This document shows positions 16,693-24,998 of a DNA stretch of 64,000 bases, piece by piece. Where the stretch lies: assembly GCA_963807925.1 (NCBI GenBank), contig CAWEDP010000002.1, forward strand, positions 620,001-684,000, written 5' to 3'. Position numbers and translations under genes: made by a program. Position 1 is the stretch's first letter. Every line of letters begins with the position of its first letter. The notes beneath the pieces are model-generated. The model had not been told where the DNA came from. It worked only from the letters and a program-made list of their open reading frames with translations, and did not search any database. This DNA is from CAWEDP01 sp963807925 (GTDB taxonomy: Bacteria; Acidobacteriota; Vicinamibacteria; Vicinamibacterales; CAVVIG01).

Positions 16693-18405
16693 ATGCACAG
16701 GTTGAAGCCGATCGTCCTCGCCGGAGCGGTGCTGGTCGCCGCCCTCCAGCCGCCGCCCGTGCACGGAGCGTCGGGCGGGCCGCTCCTCGGCGTGATGCAG
16801 GCCGAACTGCAGCGGAACTTCAAGGTGCTCAGCCGGCAACCGGTCCCGGCCTACTACATCGCCTACCGGGTGTACGACGAGCGCTCGACCTATATCGAGG
16901 CGTCGAACGGCGCGCTGGTCCGCAGCGACGACGAGCGCGGGCGCTCGGGGTCGGTCGACGTGCGCGTCGGCGACTACATGCTCGACAACACCCATCCGAT
17001 CCGCGGCGACACCGGCGGCCTCGGGCCGCGGGTCGCGCGCGTGACGCTGCCGCTCGACGATCCCTCGTCGACCGGTGGCAAACCGATTCAGCTGGCCCTG
17101 TGGCGGCTGACGGACAGGACTTTCAAACAGGCAACCGAGGCGCTGACCCGCGTCAAGGCCAACATCGCGTCGAAAATCCGCGAGGAGGACCCGGCGCCGG
17201 ACTTCTCCCGCGAAGAGCCGCAGACCTACACCGGGACGCCGGCCGGCTACGCGATCGACACCGCGCTGTGGGAGGCGCGGCTGCGCCGCATCTCGGCGCC
17301 GTTTGCCGACGATCCGCTCATCCTGCGCAGCGACGTCTCGCTGTCGGTGACCGCCGACAACCGGTACATCACCACCAGCGAAGGGACGCAGGTCTCGAGC
17401 GGCAGCGTCTCCTGGCGCCTCTTCATCCAGGCGTTGACCAAAGCCGACGACGGGATGGAGCTGCCGCTGTACACGAGCTACTTCGCGCGCACGGCGGACG
17501 GCCTGCCCGACGAGAAACAGCTGGCCTCCGACGCGCGGGAGATGATGGCGCTTCTCGGCCGTCTGCGGCGCGCGCCGCTCGTCGATCCCTATTCGGGCCC
17601 CGCGGTCCTGTCGGGGCGCGCGGCCGGCGTGTTCTTTCACGAGATCTTCGGCCACCGCGTGGAAGGACAGCGGCAGCGGAACGTCAACGACGCGCAAACC
17701 TTCGCCAAGAGCATCGACATGCCCGTCCTGCCGCCCTTCCTCAGCGTGGTCTTCGACCCGACCGTGAAGAAGCGCGGCACCACGGAGCTGATGGGCTACT
17801 ACCAGTACGACGACGAGGGCGTGAAGGCGCAGCCCGTCACCGTGGTCGACAAAGGGATTCTCAGGACGTTCCTGCTGAACCGGGCGCCGGTCCGGACCTT
17901 CGTGAAGTCGAACGGTCACGGCCGCGCGGAGCCGGGCTACGCGCCGGTCTCGCGGCAGTCGAACCTGATCGTGGAATCCAGCAAGTCGGTGTCCGACGAA
18001 GCGCTGATGAACATGCTGAAGGACGAGGCGCGGCGCCAGGGGAAGCCCTTCGGCCTGTTCTTCGACAACATCGAGGGCGGCTTCACCACCACGACCCGGG
18101 GCGCGGCGAACGCGTTCAACGTGCTGCCGAACGTGGTCTACCGCGTCTACACGGACGGCCGGCCGCTGGAGCTCGTGCGCGGCGTCGACCTGATCGGGAC
18201 GCCGCTGGCCGCCTTCGGCAAGATCCTCGCGACCGGCGACAAGGCGGACGTCTTCAACGGCATCTGCGGAGCCGAGAGCGGCGGCGTCCCGGTGTCGGCG
18301 TCGTCGCCCGCCCTGCTGGTCGGCGAGGTCGAAGTGCAGAAGAAGGCGCAGTCGCAGGAGGCGCTCCCCATCCTGTCCGCCCCGCCGAGAACCCGGAAAT
18401 CGTAA
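16693..18405 (+). CDS. exported TldD-like zinc metalloprotease (PmbA/TldD family)
   Basis: 570 residues with an N-terminal signal peptide (about 1-26, cleavage near VHGAS), unlike cytoplasmic TldD. The metal site HEIFGH (HExxxH, His316, Glu317, His321) follows SGRAAGVFF, and the family's Cys-containing motif appears as NGICGAESGG near residue 525. TldD with its partner TldE forms a heterodimeric protease that in other bacteria trims unfolded or modified peptides. The next gene, 15 nt downstream, is a relative that lacks this metal motif. Export to the periplasm is predicted from the signal peptide. About 100 residues longer than E. coli TldD. Confidence 0.88.
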   Translation: MHRLKPIVLAGAVLVAALQPPPVHGASGGPLLGVMQAELQRNFKVLSRQPVPAYYIAYRVYDERSTYIEASNGALVRSDDERGRSGSVDVRVGDYMLDNTHPIRGDTGGLGPRVARVTLPLDDPSSTGGKPIQLALWRLTDRTFKQATEALTRVKANIASKIREEDPAPDFSREEPQTYTGTPAGYAIDTALWEARLRRISAPFADDPLILRSDVSLSVTADNRYITTSEGTQVSSGSVSWRLFIQALTKADDGMELPLYTSYFARTADGLPDEKQLASDAREMMALLGRLRRAPLVDPYSGPAVLSGRAAGVFFHEIFGHRVEGQRQRNVNDAQTFAKSIDMPVLPPFLSVVFDPTVKKRGTTELMGYYQYDDEGVKAQPVTVVDKGILRTFLLNRAPVRTFVKSNGHGRAEPGYAPVSRQSNLIVESSKSVSDEALMNMLKDEARRQGKPFGLFFDNIEGGFTTTTRGAANAFNVLPNVVYRVYTDGRPLELVRGVDLIGTPLAAFGKILATGDKADVFNGICGAESGGVPVSASSPALLVGEVEVQKKAQSQEALPILSAPPRTRKS

Positions 18406-18420
18406 CGGAGTGTGTTGCGT

Positions 18421-20091
18421 ATGCGATTCACGCTGCCTCTCGTCGTGATTGCCGGCGTCGCGGCGGCGTGGCCGCCGGCACCGGCGGCGCAGGAATCGCC
18501 GATTCTTGTCGCCATGCGCGACGAGTTGAAGCGATCGATGAGCGACCTTCGCCTGAAGGACGAGCCGGCGCCCTACTACATCGACTACGAAGTCGACGAT
18601 CTCACCAGCCTGCGGCTCATCGCCCGGCTCGGGGCGCTGCTGGACGATTCGTCGACGCGCACCCGCACGCTCAAGGTCGACGTCCGCGTCGGCGGGTACG
18701 ACTTCGACAGTTCCCGCTTCGTCGTGCAGAACCGGCAGGGCGGCGGCGCGGCGGGCACCTCGATCGCGCCGCTCGACGACGACTACGACGCGATGCGCCG
18801 GCAGATCTGGCTGGCGACCGACGCCGCCTACAAGCGGGCCGTCAGCGTCTTCGCCCGCAAGCGGGCGGCATTTCAGAATCGGGCCGGCGTGGATGCGATT
18901 CCCGACCTGTCGCGCGAGATGCCGGTCGAGACGGTCCGGGACACGACCACGCCAGCCACCGATCGGCGCCTGTGGACGGATCGAACCAGGGAGCTCTCGG
19001 CGATGTTCGGCGCCAACCCGGCGATCGAATCCTCCGACGTCTGGACGACCGACGTGCGCGGCACGCGGTACTACGTGAACAGCGAAGGCTTCACCACGGT
19101 CGCCCCGATTCAACTGGCGAACCTCCGGGTGTTCGCCGATGCGCAGGCCGACGACAGCATGGTGGTCCGCGACGGGTTCAGTCTCGTCGCAGACCGGCTC
19201 GAGGATCTCCCGGCGATGGCCACGCTCGCCGCGCGCACCCGCGAGGTCGTCGCCGACGTCGCGTCTCAGCGGACGGCCGCCGTCGGCGAGGAGTACACCG
19301 GGCCCGTGCTGCTCGAAGGAGAGGCCGGCGCGGAGTTCGTCGCGCAGACGCTCGTCCCGCTCATGCTCGCGCGAAGGCCGCCCGACAGCGAGAATCCGCG
19401 GTTCGCGCAATCGCAGGGCCAGGGCACGCCGTTTCTCCGCCGAATTGGGCTCCGCGTCCTCTCGGACGCTTTTTCGGTGAGCGACACGCCGTCGCTCACG
19501 CGGTTCGACGGGCAGCCGGTGCCCGGCGCGTACGTGGTCGACGACGAAGGGGTGCGCGCCAGGGACGTCAACCTCGTCGAGAAGGGCCGACTGGTGACCC
19601 TGCTGACCAGCCGGACGCCTCAGAAGAATCTGCTGCAGTCCAACGGCCATGGCCGTGTCGGCGTGCAGGCCGGCGTCTTTCAGCTGGAGAGCGCACAGGC
19701 TGTGCCGCTGGCGGACATGAAGGCGAAATACCTCGAGCTGCTGAAGGCGCAGGACAAGCCGTACGGGTACATCGTGCGCAGCATCGCGAACCCCAATGAC
19801 ATTCCGGTCGCCGACGGTCCCGGCGGGCCGGTCGTCCTGCAGGCTGTCAAGGTGACCGCCGACGGCCAGGAGCAGCCGGTCCGCGGACTGCGGTTCGCCA
19901 GCGTGGTGTCCACCTCGTTCCGCGATTTGGTCGAGGCGTCGCAGGAGCGCGTGCTCTACAACTACCGCGCGAGCACCACCGACGCCGTGTCCGTGATCGC
20001 GCCCAGCCTCATGTTCGAAGAGCTCGAGCTTCAGAAGACGGGCGACATCCTGCAGAAGCCGCCAATCGTTGCGTCGCCGCTCAGGAACTGA
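18421..20091 (+). CDS. exported TldE/PmbA-like protein without the metal-binding motif
   Basis: 556 residues with signal peptide (cleavage near PAAQE). It aligns by pattern with the preceding gene (YYIDYEVDD versus YYIAYRVYD; VDDEGVRARDVNLVEKGRLVTLL; LQSNGHGR), but where that protein has HEIFGH this one has EAGAEFVAQTLVP, so it lacks HExxxH. In the known TldD/TldE pair, only TldD carries zinc. This suggests an exported heterodimer with one active and one structural subunit. The start ATG at 18421 is chosen; GGAG lies about 12 nt upstream, a loose spacing, and TTG 18412 is an alternative. Confidence 0.85.
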   Translation: MRFTLPLVVIAGVAAAWPPAPAAQESPILVAMRDELKRSMSDLRLKDEPAPYYIDYEVDDLTSLRLIARLGALLDDSSTRTRTLKVDVRVGGYDFDSSRFVVQNRQGGGAAGTSIAPLDDDYDAMRRQIWLATDAAYKRAVSVFARKRAAFQNRAGVDAIPDLSREMPVETVRDTTTPATDRRLWTDRTRELSAMFGANPAIESSDVWTTDVRGTRYYVNSEGFTTVAPIQLANLRVFADAQADDSMVVRDGFSLVADRLEDLPAMATLAARTREVVADVASQRTAAVGEEYTGPVLLEGEAGAEFVAQTLVPLMLARRPPDSENPRFAQSQGQGTPFLRRIGLRVLSDAFSVSDTPSLTRFDGQPVPGAYVVDDEGVRARDVNLVEKGRLVTLLTSRTPQKNLLQSNGHGRVGVQAGVFQLESAQAVPLADMKAKYLELLKAQDKPYGYIVRSIANPNDIPVADGPGGPVVLQAVKVTADGQEQPVRGLRFASVVSTSFRDLVEASQERVLYNYRASTTDAVSVIAPSLMFEELELQKTGDILQKPPIVASPLRN

Positions 20092-20129
20092 CAGGGCCCA
20101 GCCGAGGGGCCATCGCGCGCGTCATCCCC

Positions 20130-20993
20130 GTGTCGATCGCCGATTGGATTGGGCGCACCGAGTCCCGCGTGGACACGGTGACGGCGGCGCCGATGGCGGC
20201 GCTCTCGGCGACGCTCGACCGCGACGACCCGGTGCCGCGGCAGGGCGATCCGCTCCCGCTGCTGTGGCACTGGCTGTACTTCCTCCCCACCGACCCTCAG
20301 TCCACGCTCGCGCCGGACGGGCACGCGCGGCTCGGCGGCTTCCTGCCGCCGGTGGCGCTGCAGCGCCGGATGTACGCCGGCGGACGCGTCGAGCTGCATC
20401 ATGCCTTGCGCGTCGGCGATCCGATCCGCCGCACCTCGCGCATCGTCGATGTCGCCGAGAAGACCGGTCGCAGCGGCCCGCTGACGTTTGTCCGGGTCCG
20501 ACACGAGATCAGCAGCGCTGCGGGACTCGCGCTCGTCGAGGACCACGACATCGTCTACCGCGACAGCGCCGGTCGCGAGGCGCCGCGCCCCGTGGAGACC
20601 GCCCCTGGTGCGACCGACGGCTCGTTCGGCGGAGAAGCCGACTGGATGCGGGAGATCGTGCCCGACGAGGCGCTGTTGTTCCGCTATTCGGCGTTGACCT
20701 TCAACGCGTACCGCATCCATTACGACCGAGATTTCGCGGTCGCGATCCAGGGCTATCAGGGCCTCGTCGTCCACGCGCCGCTTGTCGCCACTCTTCTTGC
20801 GGACTTGCTGCGGCGCAGCATGGCGGACCCTGTCGTGTCCACGTTCTCGTTCCGTGCCCTGCAGCCGATCATCGATGGCCGTTCGCTGGCGTTGTGCGGA
20901 CGCCGCGTCGATGCAGGCCGCGTGGCGCTGTGGGCGCGCGTCGCGGACGGGTCGCGCGCCTTCGAAGCCACGGCCGCATTGCGGTCCGGCTAG
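20130..20993 (+). CDS. hot-dog-fold dehydratase/hydratase (mesaconyl-C4-CoA hydratase or HTD2-like)
   Basis: 287 residues, GTG start. Two hot-dog-like halves are suggested: PRQGDPLPLLWHWLYFLPT near residue 35, LGGFLPPVALQRRMYAGGRVELHHALRVGDPI near 68-98, and a C-terminal half with FNAYRIHYD and YQGLVVHAPLVATLLADLLRR. These blocks are typical of the FAS1-type dehydratase/MaoC-like family that includes mesaconyl-C4-CoA hydratase and mitochondrial HTD2. The (RIHYD) region carries the presumed catalytic His. The substrate is not defined by context. It follows the TldE-like gene by 38 bp on the same strand. Confidence 0.8.
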   Translation: MSIADWIGRTESRVDTVTAAPMAALSATLDRDDPVPRQGDPLPLLWHWLYFLPTDPQSTLAPDGHARLGGFLPPVALQRRMYAGGRVELHHALRVGDPIRRTSRIVDVAEKTGRSGPLTFVRVRHEISSAAGLALVEDHDIVYRDSAGREAPRPVETAPGATDGSFGGEADWMREIVPDEALLFRYSALTFNAYRIHYDRDFAVAIQGYQGLVVHAPLVATLLADLLRRSMADPVVSTFSFRALQPIIDGRSLALCGRRVDAGRVALWARVADGSRAFEATAALRSG

Positions 20994-21039
20994 CCCACGG
21001 CTCGCCCCGGCACGCCGGGTCCCCGCGCCGCACCACCTG

Positions 21040-21045
21040 TAGTAT
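21040..21045 (+). promoter_or_regulatory. possible -10 box (TAGTAT), leaderless layout
   Basis: TAGTAT ends 9 nt before the ATG at 21055; no Shine-Dalgarno is present (the spacer is CGTCTCCCC). No clear -35. It would give an almost leaderless transcript for the lipoprotein hydrolase. Confidence 0.4.
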
Positions 21046-21054
21046 CGTCTCCCC

Positions 21055-22221
21055 ATGCGACATTGGCTCATTCTCGGCCTCGTGGCGAGCTCGGTCGGCT
21101 GCGCGTCGAGCGGCACGACCTCGTCGGCGCCGGGATCGTTCGACGCGGACAGCGATCGCGTGCAGACCATCGACCACTACGTTCGCGTGAAATCGACCGC
21201 GCCGTCGATGGCCGGCCAGATCGCGCAGCTGTACGTGCGCGAGCGTGCGTCGGGCCGTGCGATTGCGCGCGGGTCGTCGGGCGTCGTGCTCTTCGTGCAC
21301 GGCGCCGGGACGCCGGCGGAAGTCGCGTTCGACGTGCCGTCGGGCGATTACAGCTGGATGGGCTACGTGGCGGCGGCGGGCTTCGACGTGTTCTCGATGG
21401 ACACGACCGGCTACGGTCGCTCGACGCGTCCGACGGCGATGAACGATCCGTGCAATCTTGCCGGAAATCAGCAGGCTGCGTTCGTTCCGGCGCTGATTCC
21501 GGGTCCGTGCGCGCCGACGTTCAACGGCGGCGCCACCACCATCGCATCCGACTGGAACGACATCGGTGCCGTCGTCGAGTACGTGCGCGGCCTCCGACGC
21601 GTCGATCGCGTCAGCCTGGTGGGCTGGTCGCTCGGCGGTCCGCGCGCCGGCGGATATGCCGCGCAGCATCCCGACCAGGTCAACCGGATCGTGCTGCTCG
21701 CGCCGGCGTACAACCGGGCCGCGCCGGACAACCAGCCCGCCGCGCCGGCGCAGGCGACGGTGTTCAACACGCAGTCGCGTCAGGAGTTCGTCGCCAACTG
21801 GGATCGTCAGGTTGGCTGCGCCGACCAGTACGATTCGGCCGTGCGCGACACGGTGTGGGCGCAGATGATCCAGTCCGATCCGGTGGGCGCCACCTGGGGG
21901 GCCGGCGTCAGGCGCGCTCCGCAGACCACGACGTGGGGGTGGAACGCGGCGGTGGCGGGGAAGATGCAGACGCCGACGCTCATGGTCTCCGGCGCCCACG
22001 ACAAGCAGGTCCCGCAGGCGCGGGTCAAAGACCTCTACGCCGATCTCGGCGCGCGTGAGAAGGTCTTCGTCGATCTGGGCTGCTCATCGCACAACGCGAT
22101 GTGGGAGAAGAATCACACGGCGTTGTTCAAGGCCTCGCTCGAATGGCTCGCGCAGGGAACGGTCAACGGGAAGAGAGAGGGCATGATGCAGCTGGCATAC
22201 GCGGCGGACGCCGTCAACTGA
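21055..22221 (+). CDS. alpha/beta hydrolase lipoprotein
   Basis: 388 residues. A lipobox SVGC at about residues 13-16 follows a hydrophobic stretch, so the protein is probably lipid-anchored on the outside of the inner membrane or in the outer membrane. The alpha/beta-hydrolase marks are VLFVHGAGTPAE (oxyanion HG), MDTTGYGRSTRP, the nucleophile elbow GWSLGG (Ser about 190), VSGAHDKQVP for the acid and SSHNAMW for the His. A cluster of extra cysteines (PCNLAG, GPCAP, GCADQ, DLGCSS) suggests disulfides, fitting an extracytoplasmic site. Substrate unknown. Confidence 0.82.
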   Translation: MRHWLILGLVASSVGCASSGTTSSAPGSFDADSDRVQTIDHYVRVKSTAPSMAGQIAQLYVRERASGRAIARGSSGVVLFVHGAGTPAEVAFDVPSGDYSWMGYVAAAGFDVFSMDTTGYGRSTRPTAMNDPCNLAGNQQAAFVPALIPGPCAPTFNGGATTIASDWNDIGAVVEYVRGLRRVDRVSLVGWSLGGPRAGGYAAQHPDQVNRIVLLAPAYNRAAPDNQPAAPAQATVFNTQSRQEFVANWDRQVGCADQYDSAVRDTVWAQMIQSDPVGATWGAGVRRAPQTTTWGWNAAVAGKMQTPTLMVSGAHDKQVPQARVKDLYADLGAREKVFVDLGCSSHNAMWEKNHTALFKASLEWLAQGTVNGKREGMMQLAYAADAVN

Positions 22222-22238
22222 GGTCCAGGGTGCCTCCT

Positions 22239-22254
22239 CCCGGCTCACGCCGGG
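22239..22254. repeat. intergenic hairpin CCCGGC-TCAC-GCCGGG
   Basis: A 6-bp perfect stem with a TCAC loop, 18 bp after the lipoprotein hydrolase stop codon. It shares the CCGGC-4nt-GCCGG core with the hairpins at 22290, 47522 and 47712. Confidence 0.4.
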
Positions 22255-22289
22255 CCTCGCTCGCGCCCGCGAACCGGCGTCGAGCGCGT

Positions 22290-22313
22290 GGTGTCCGGCC
22301 GAAGCCGGACACC
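22290..22313. repeat. REP-like hairpin between convergent genes
   Basis: A perfect 10-bp stem (22290-22299 with 22304-22313) closed by a CGAA tetraloop, 18 bp before the end of the minus-strand Gly/Pro-rich gene. In a convergent gap it could act as a two-way terminator. A similar stem with a TTCG loop occurs at 47712-47729, which suggests a dispersed repeat family. Confidence 0.55.
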
Positions 22314-22331
22314 AGATCGTGACGCGCGCGC

Positions 22332-22865
22332 TCACCGATTCGGACAGATTCCCCACATCGACCGCACGTTGGTGACATTGAAGCCGGCCGGCGTGCCGGT
22401 GCCGGTCACTTCCGCCCGCATGCCGTTCCACGGCGTCATGTTGATGCCGACTAGCTTGAAGTCCTGCGGAGGCGGAGGAGGCGGCGGAGGACCCGCCGGC
22501 GCGCCACGTCCCGCTCCGCGGCCGCCACCGCCTGCGGGTGCGGCGCCAGGCGCGCCACCACCGCCCGGGGCACCGCCCGGGGCACCGCCACGGGCCGCGC
22601 CGCCGCGGGCCGCGCCTTCGGGCGCACCGGCACCACCGCCGCCGCGAGCGCCGCGCCCGCCGCGTCCTCCACCGGCCGGCGGGGGCGGTGGGGGCAGCGG
22701 GATGACGACGCCCATCAGCATCCACGGATTCGCATCGGTGCCGTCGCCCTTGACGCATCCCATGATGGTCTGTTCGGTGGTGTTGGTGGCCCCTCCGCCT
22801 TGAGCGGCCAATCCGGCCGCCACTGCGGCGGCAAGGACACACCCGCCAATAACACTAAGCTTCAT
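22332..22865 (-). CDS. secreted Gly/Pro/Ala-rich low-complexity protein
   Basis: 177 residues. A signal peptide (cleavage near GLAAQ) is followed by a short folded-looking block with TIMGCVKGDGTDANPWMLMGV, a long low-complexity region of Gly, Ala, Arg and Pro (about 63-135, bounded by two proline runs) and a C-terminal block FKLVGINMTPWNGMRAEVTGTG ending in WGICPNR. Two Cys (about 36 and 174) could form a disulfide linking the two blocks. The central part looks repeat-expanded at the DNA level. No function assigned. Confidence 0.6.
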   Translation of the reverse strand: MKLSVIGGCVLAAAVAAGLAAQGGGATNTTEQTIMGCVKGDGTDANPWMLMGVVIPLPPPPPPAGGGRGGRGARGGGGAGAPEGAARGGAARGGAPGGAPGGGGAPGAAPAGGGGRGAGRGAPAGPPPPPPPPQDFKLVGINMTPWNGMRAEVTGTGTPAGFNVTNVRSMWGICPNR

Positions 22866-22941
22866 GACTCCTCCCCAATGTCACGCTCGATGGCGATGGC
22901 AGGCATCTCTCCAGGCAATGCTGCCCCCTTGAAGCGCAGAC

Positions 22942-22947
22942 ATTATA
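22942..22947 (-). promoter_or_regulatory. consensus -10 box (TATAAT) on the minus strand
   Basis: A perfect TATAAT reading toward the Gly/Pro-rich protein gene, giving a leader of about 70 nt that ends in GAGGAG before the ATG at 22865. No clear -35. Confidence 0.45.
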
Positions 22948-23041
22948 CGCGCGCTCGGGCGCAAGAGGGGGTGCGGGCGGCCGGCGTCATTTCGCCTCGC
23001 GCGACAGACACGACGGAGTACACTGCGGCCGTTTTCGGGTC

Positions 23042-24967
23042 ATGAAGAGATATCGCCCGCACTCGGTCAGCCGACGCCGCTTCCTGCAGGGGGCGGCCGT
23101 GAGCGCGGCCGCCGTCGCCACGCCGCCCGCCGTCGCCGCGCAGACGCCGTCCGCCGGCCCACCCGCCCAACCGCTGTCGAGGGCCCGTGAAACCGGCACA
23201 CCGCCGGAGCTCGACGTTCTCACGACGGACCGCCCGGGCGCCGATTTCATGGTGGACGTCCTGAAGTCGCTCGAGCTCGACTATGTCTGCGCGAACCCCG
23301 GGTCGAGCTTTCGCGCGTTGCACGAGTCGATCGTGAATTACGGCGGCAACGTCAGCCCCGAGCTCATCACGTGCCTTCACGAGGAGTCCGCGGTGGCGAT
23401 GGGCCACGGGTTCGCGAAAATCGAGGGTCGTCCCCTCGCCGTGATGCTGCACAGCAACGTCGGCCTGCAGCACGCGGCCATGGCGATCTACAACGCGTAC
23501 TGCGATCGGGTGCCGGTGTACCTGCTCGTCGGCAATCTGCTCGAAGCCACGGCGCGGCGTCCCGGCGTGGAATGGCTGCACAGCGCCCAGGATGTCGCCG
23601 CGATGATTCGCGACTGCATCAAGTGGGACGATACGCCGCTGTCGCTGACGCATTTCGCGGAATCGGCGGTCCGCGCGTACACGATTGCGACGACGCCTCC
23701 GACCCTGCCGGTCCTCATCGTCGCGGACGGGGAGTTGCAGGAGAATCCGGTCGGGGCGCGCGGCGCGCTGCGGGTGCCGAAGCGTTCGGCGGTGTCGCCG
23801 CCGCAAGGGGACGCGGACGGCGTGGCCGAAGCGGCGCGACTGCTCGTCGCCGCCGAGGCGCCGGTCGTCGTGGCGGATCGCGCGGCGCGGACGCCGGCCG
23901 GCATGATGCGGCTCGTGGAGCTGGCCGAGACACTCCAGACGCCGGTCATCGATCAATGGGGGCGGCTGAACTTCCCGACCCGCCATCCGCTGAACCACTC
24001 GGACAACGCCCGCGCGCTCGTCGCGGGCGCCGACCTCATCGTCGGACTCGAACTGACCGATTTCTGGGGCACAATCCACGCGTATCGCGACCAGCTCGAG
24101 CGCACCTCCACGCGCATTGCGCGGCCCGGCGCGACGCTGGTGAGCATCAGCGCCGGCACGTTGTCGGCGAAGGGCAACTACCAGGATCTGCAGCGCTATC
24201 CGGAAGTGGACCTCGCCATTACGGGCGACGCCGAGGCGACGCTCCCCGCGCTCGTCGAGGCGGTCCGGCGGCTGATTACCCCCGATCGCCGGCGGGCGCT
24301 CGAGGCGCGCGGCGCCCGGCTTGCCGCCGATCGCCAGCGCCTGCTCGATCGGGCGCGCGACGCCGCGTCGTACGGCTGGGACGCCACGCCGATCACCACG
24401 GCGCGGCTCTGCGCCGAACTGTGGGCCCAGATTCGGACGTCGGACTGGTCGCTCGTGTCCGATGCCGCCTTCGCGAGCAACTGGCCGCTGCGGCTCTGGG
24501 CCTTCGATCGGCCGTATCAGTTCATCGGCGCCGCCGGCGGCTACGGCGTCGGCTACGGCGCGCCGGCGTCGGTCGGGGCGGCGCTCGCCAACCGGCGGCA
24601 CGGACGGCTCAGCGTCAGCATCCAGAATGACGGCGATCTCCTGTACGCTCCGGGCGTGCTGTGGACGGCGGCGCACCACCGCATCCCGCTCCTGAGCGTG
24701 ATGCACAACAATCGCGCGTATCACCAGGAGACGATGCACGTGGTCCGGATGGCGGCTCGCCATCAGCGCGGCATCGCCCGCGCTGCCGTCGGCACGACCC
24801 TGACCGAGCCGGCCGTCGATTTCGCGAAGATCGCGCAGGGGCTCGGCGTCCATGCGGAAGGGCCGATCACGAGCCCCGCCGATCTTGGTCCCGCCATCCG
24901 CCGCGCCATGGACGTCGTCGAGCGGGGCGAGCCGGCGCTGGTCGACGTCGTGACGCAGCCGCGGTGA
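23042..24967 (+). CDS. Tat-exported thiamine-diphosphate-dependent enzyme (acetolactate synthase/benzoylformate decarboxylase-like)
   Basis: 641 residues. The N-terminus carries a twin-arginine motif SRRRFLQG and a hydrophobic Ala-rich stretch with a cleavage site near AVAAQ, so export of the folded holoenzyme by Tat is predicted. After it come the three domains of the ThDP-decarboxylase family: a pyrimidine-binding domain with the cofactor-activating Glu in CLHEESAVAMGHGFA, a central domain (about 250-420) and a PP-binding domain with NDGD near residue 530 and a later MHNN. ThDP enzymes of this family are usually cytoplasmic, so a periplasmic member is unusual. Reaction unknown. A TACACT lies 17 nt before the ATG. 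Confidence 0.85.
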   Translation: MKRYRPHSVSRRRFLQGAAVSAAAVATPPAVAAQTPSAGPPAQPLSRARETGTPPELDVLTTDRPGADFMVDVLKSLELDYVCANPGSSFRALHESIVNYGGNVSPELITCLHEESAVAMGHGFAKIEGRPLAVMLHSNVGLQHAAMAIYNAYCDRVPVYLLVGNLLEATARRPGVEWLHSAQDVAAMIRDCIKWDDTPLSLTHFAESAVRAYTIATTPPTLPVLIVADGELQENPVGARGALRVPKRSAVSPPQGDADGVAEAARLLVAAEAPVVVADRAARTPAGMMRLVELAETLQTPVIDQWGRLNFPTRHPLNHSDNARALVAGADLIVGLELTDFWGTIHAYRDQLERTSTRIARPGATLVSISAGTLSAKGNYQDLQRYPEVDLAITGDAEATLPALVEAVRRLITPDRRRALEARGARLAADRQRLLDRARDAASYGWDATPITTARLCAELWAQIRTSDWSLVSDAAFASNWPLRLWAFDRPYQFIGAAGGYGVGYGAPASVGAALANRRHGRLSVSIQNDGDLLYAPGVLWTAAHHRIPLLSVMHNNRAYHQETMHVVRMAARHQRGIARAAVGTTLTEPAVDFAKIAQGLGVHAEGPITSPADLGPAIRRAMDVVERGEPALVDVVTQPR

Positions 24968-24998
24968 TGCGGGTCGGTGGGTCGCTCGAAGAGGCCGG

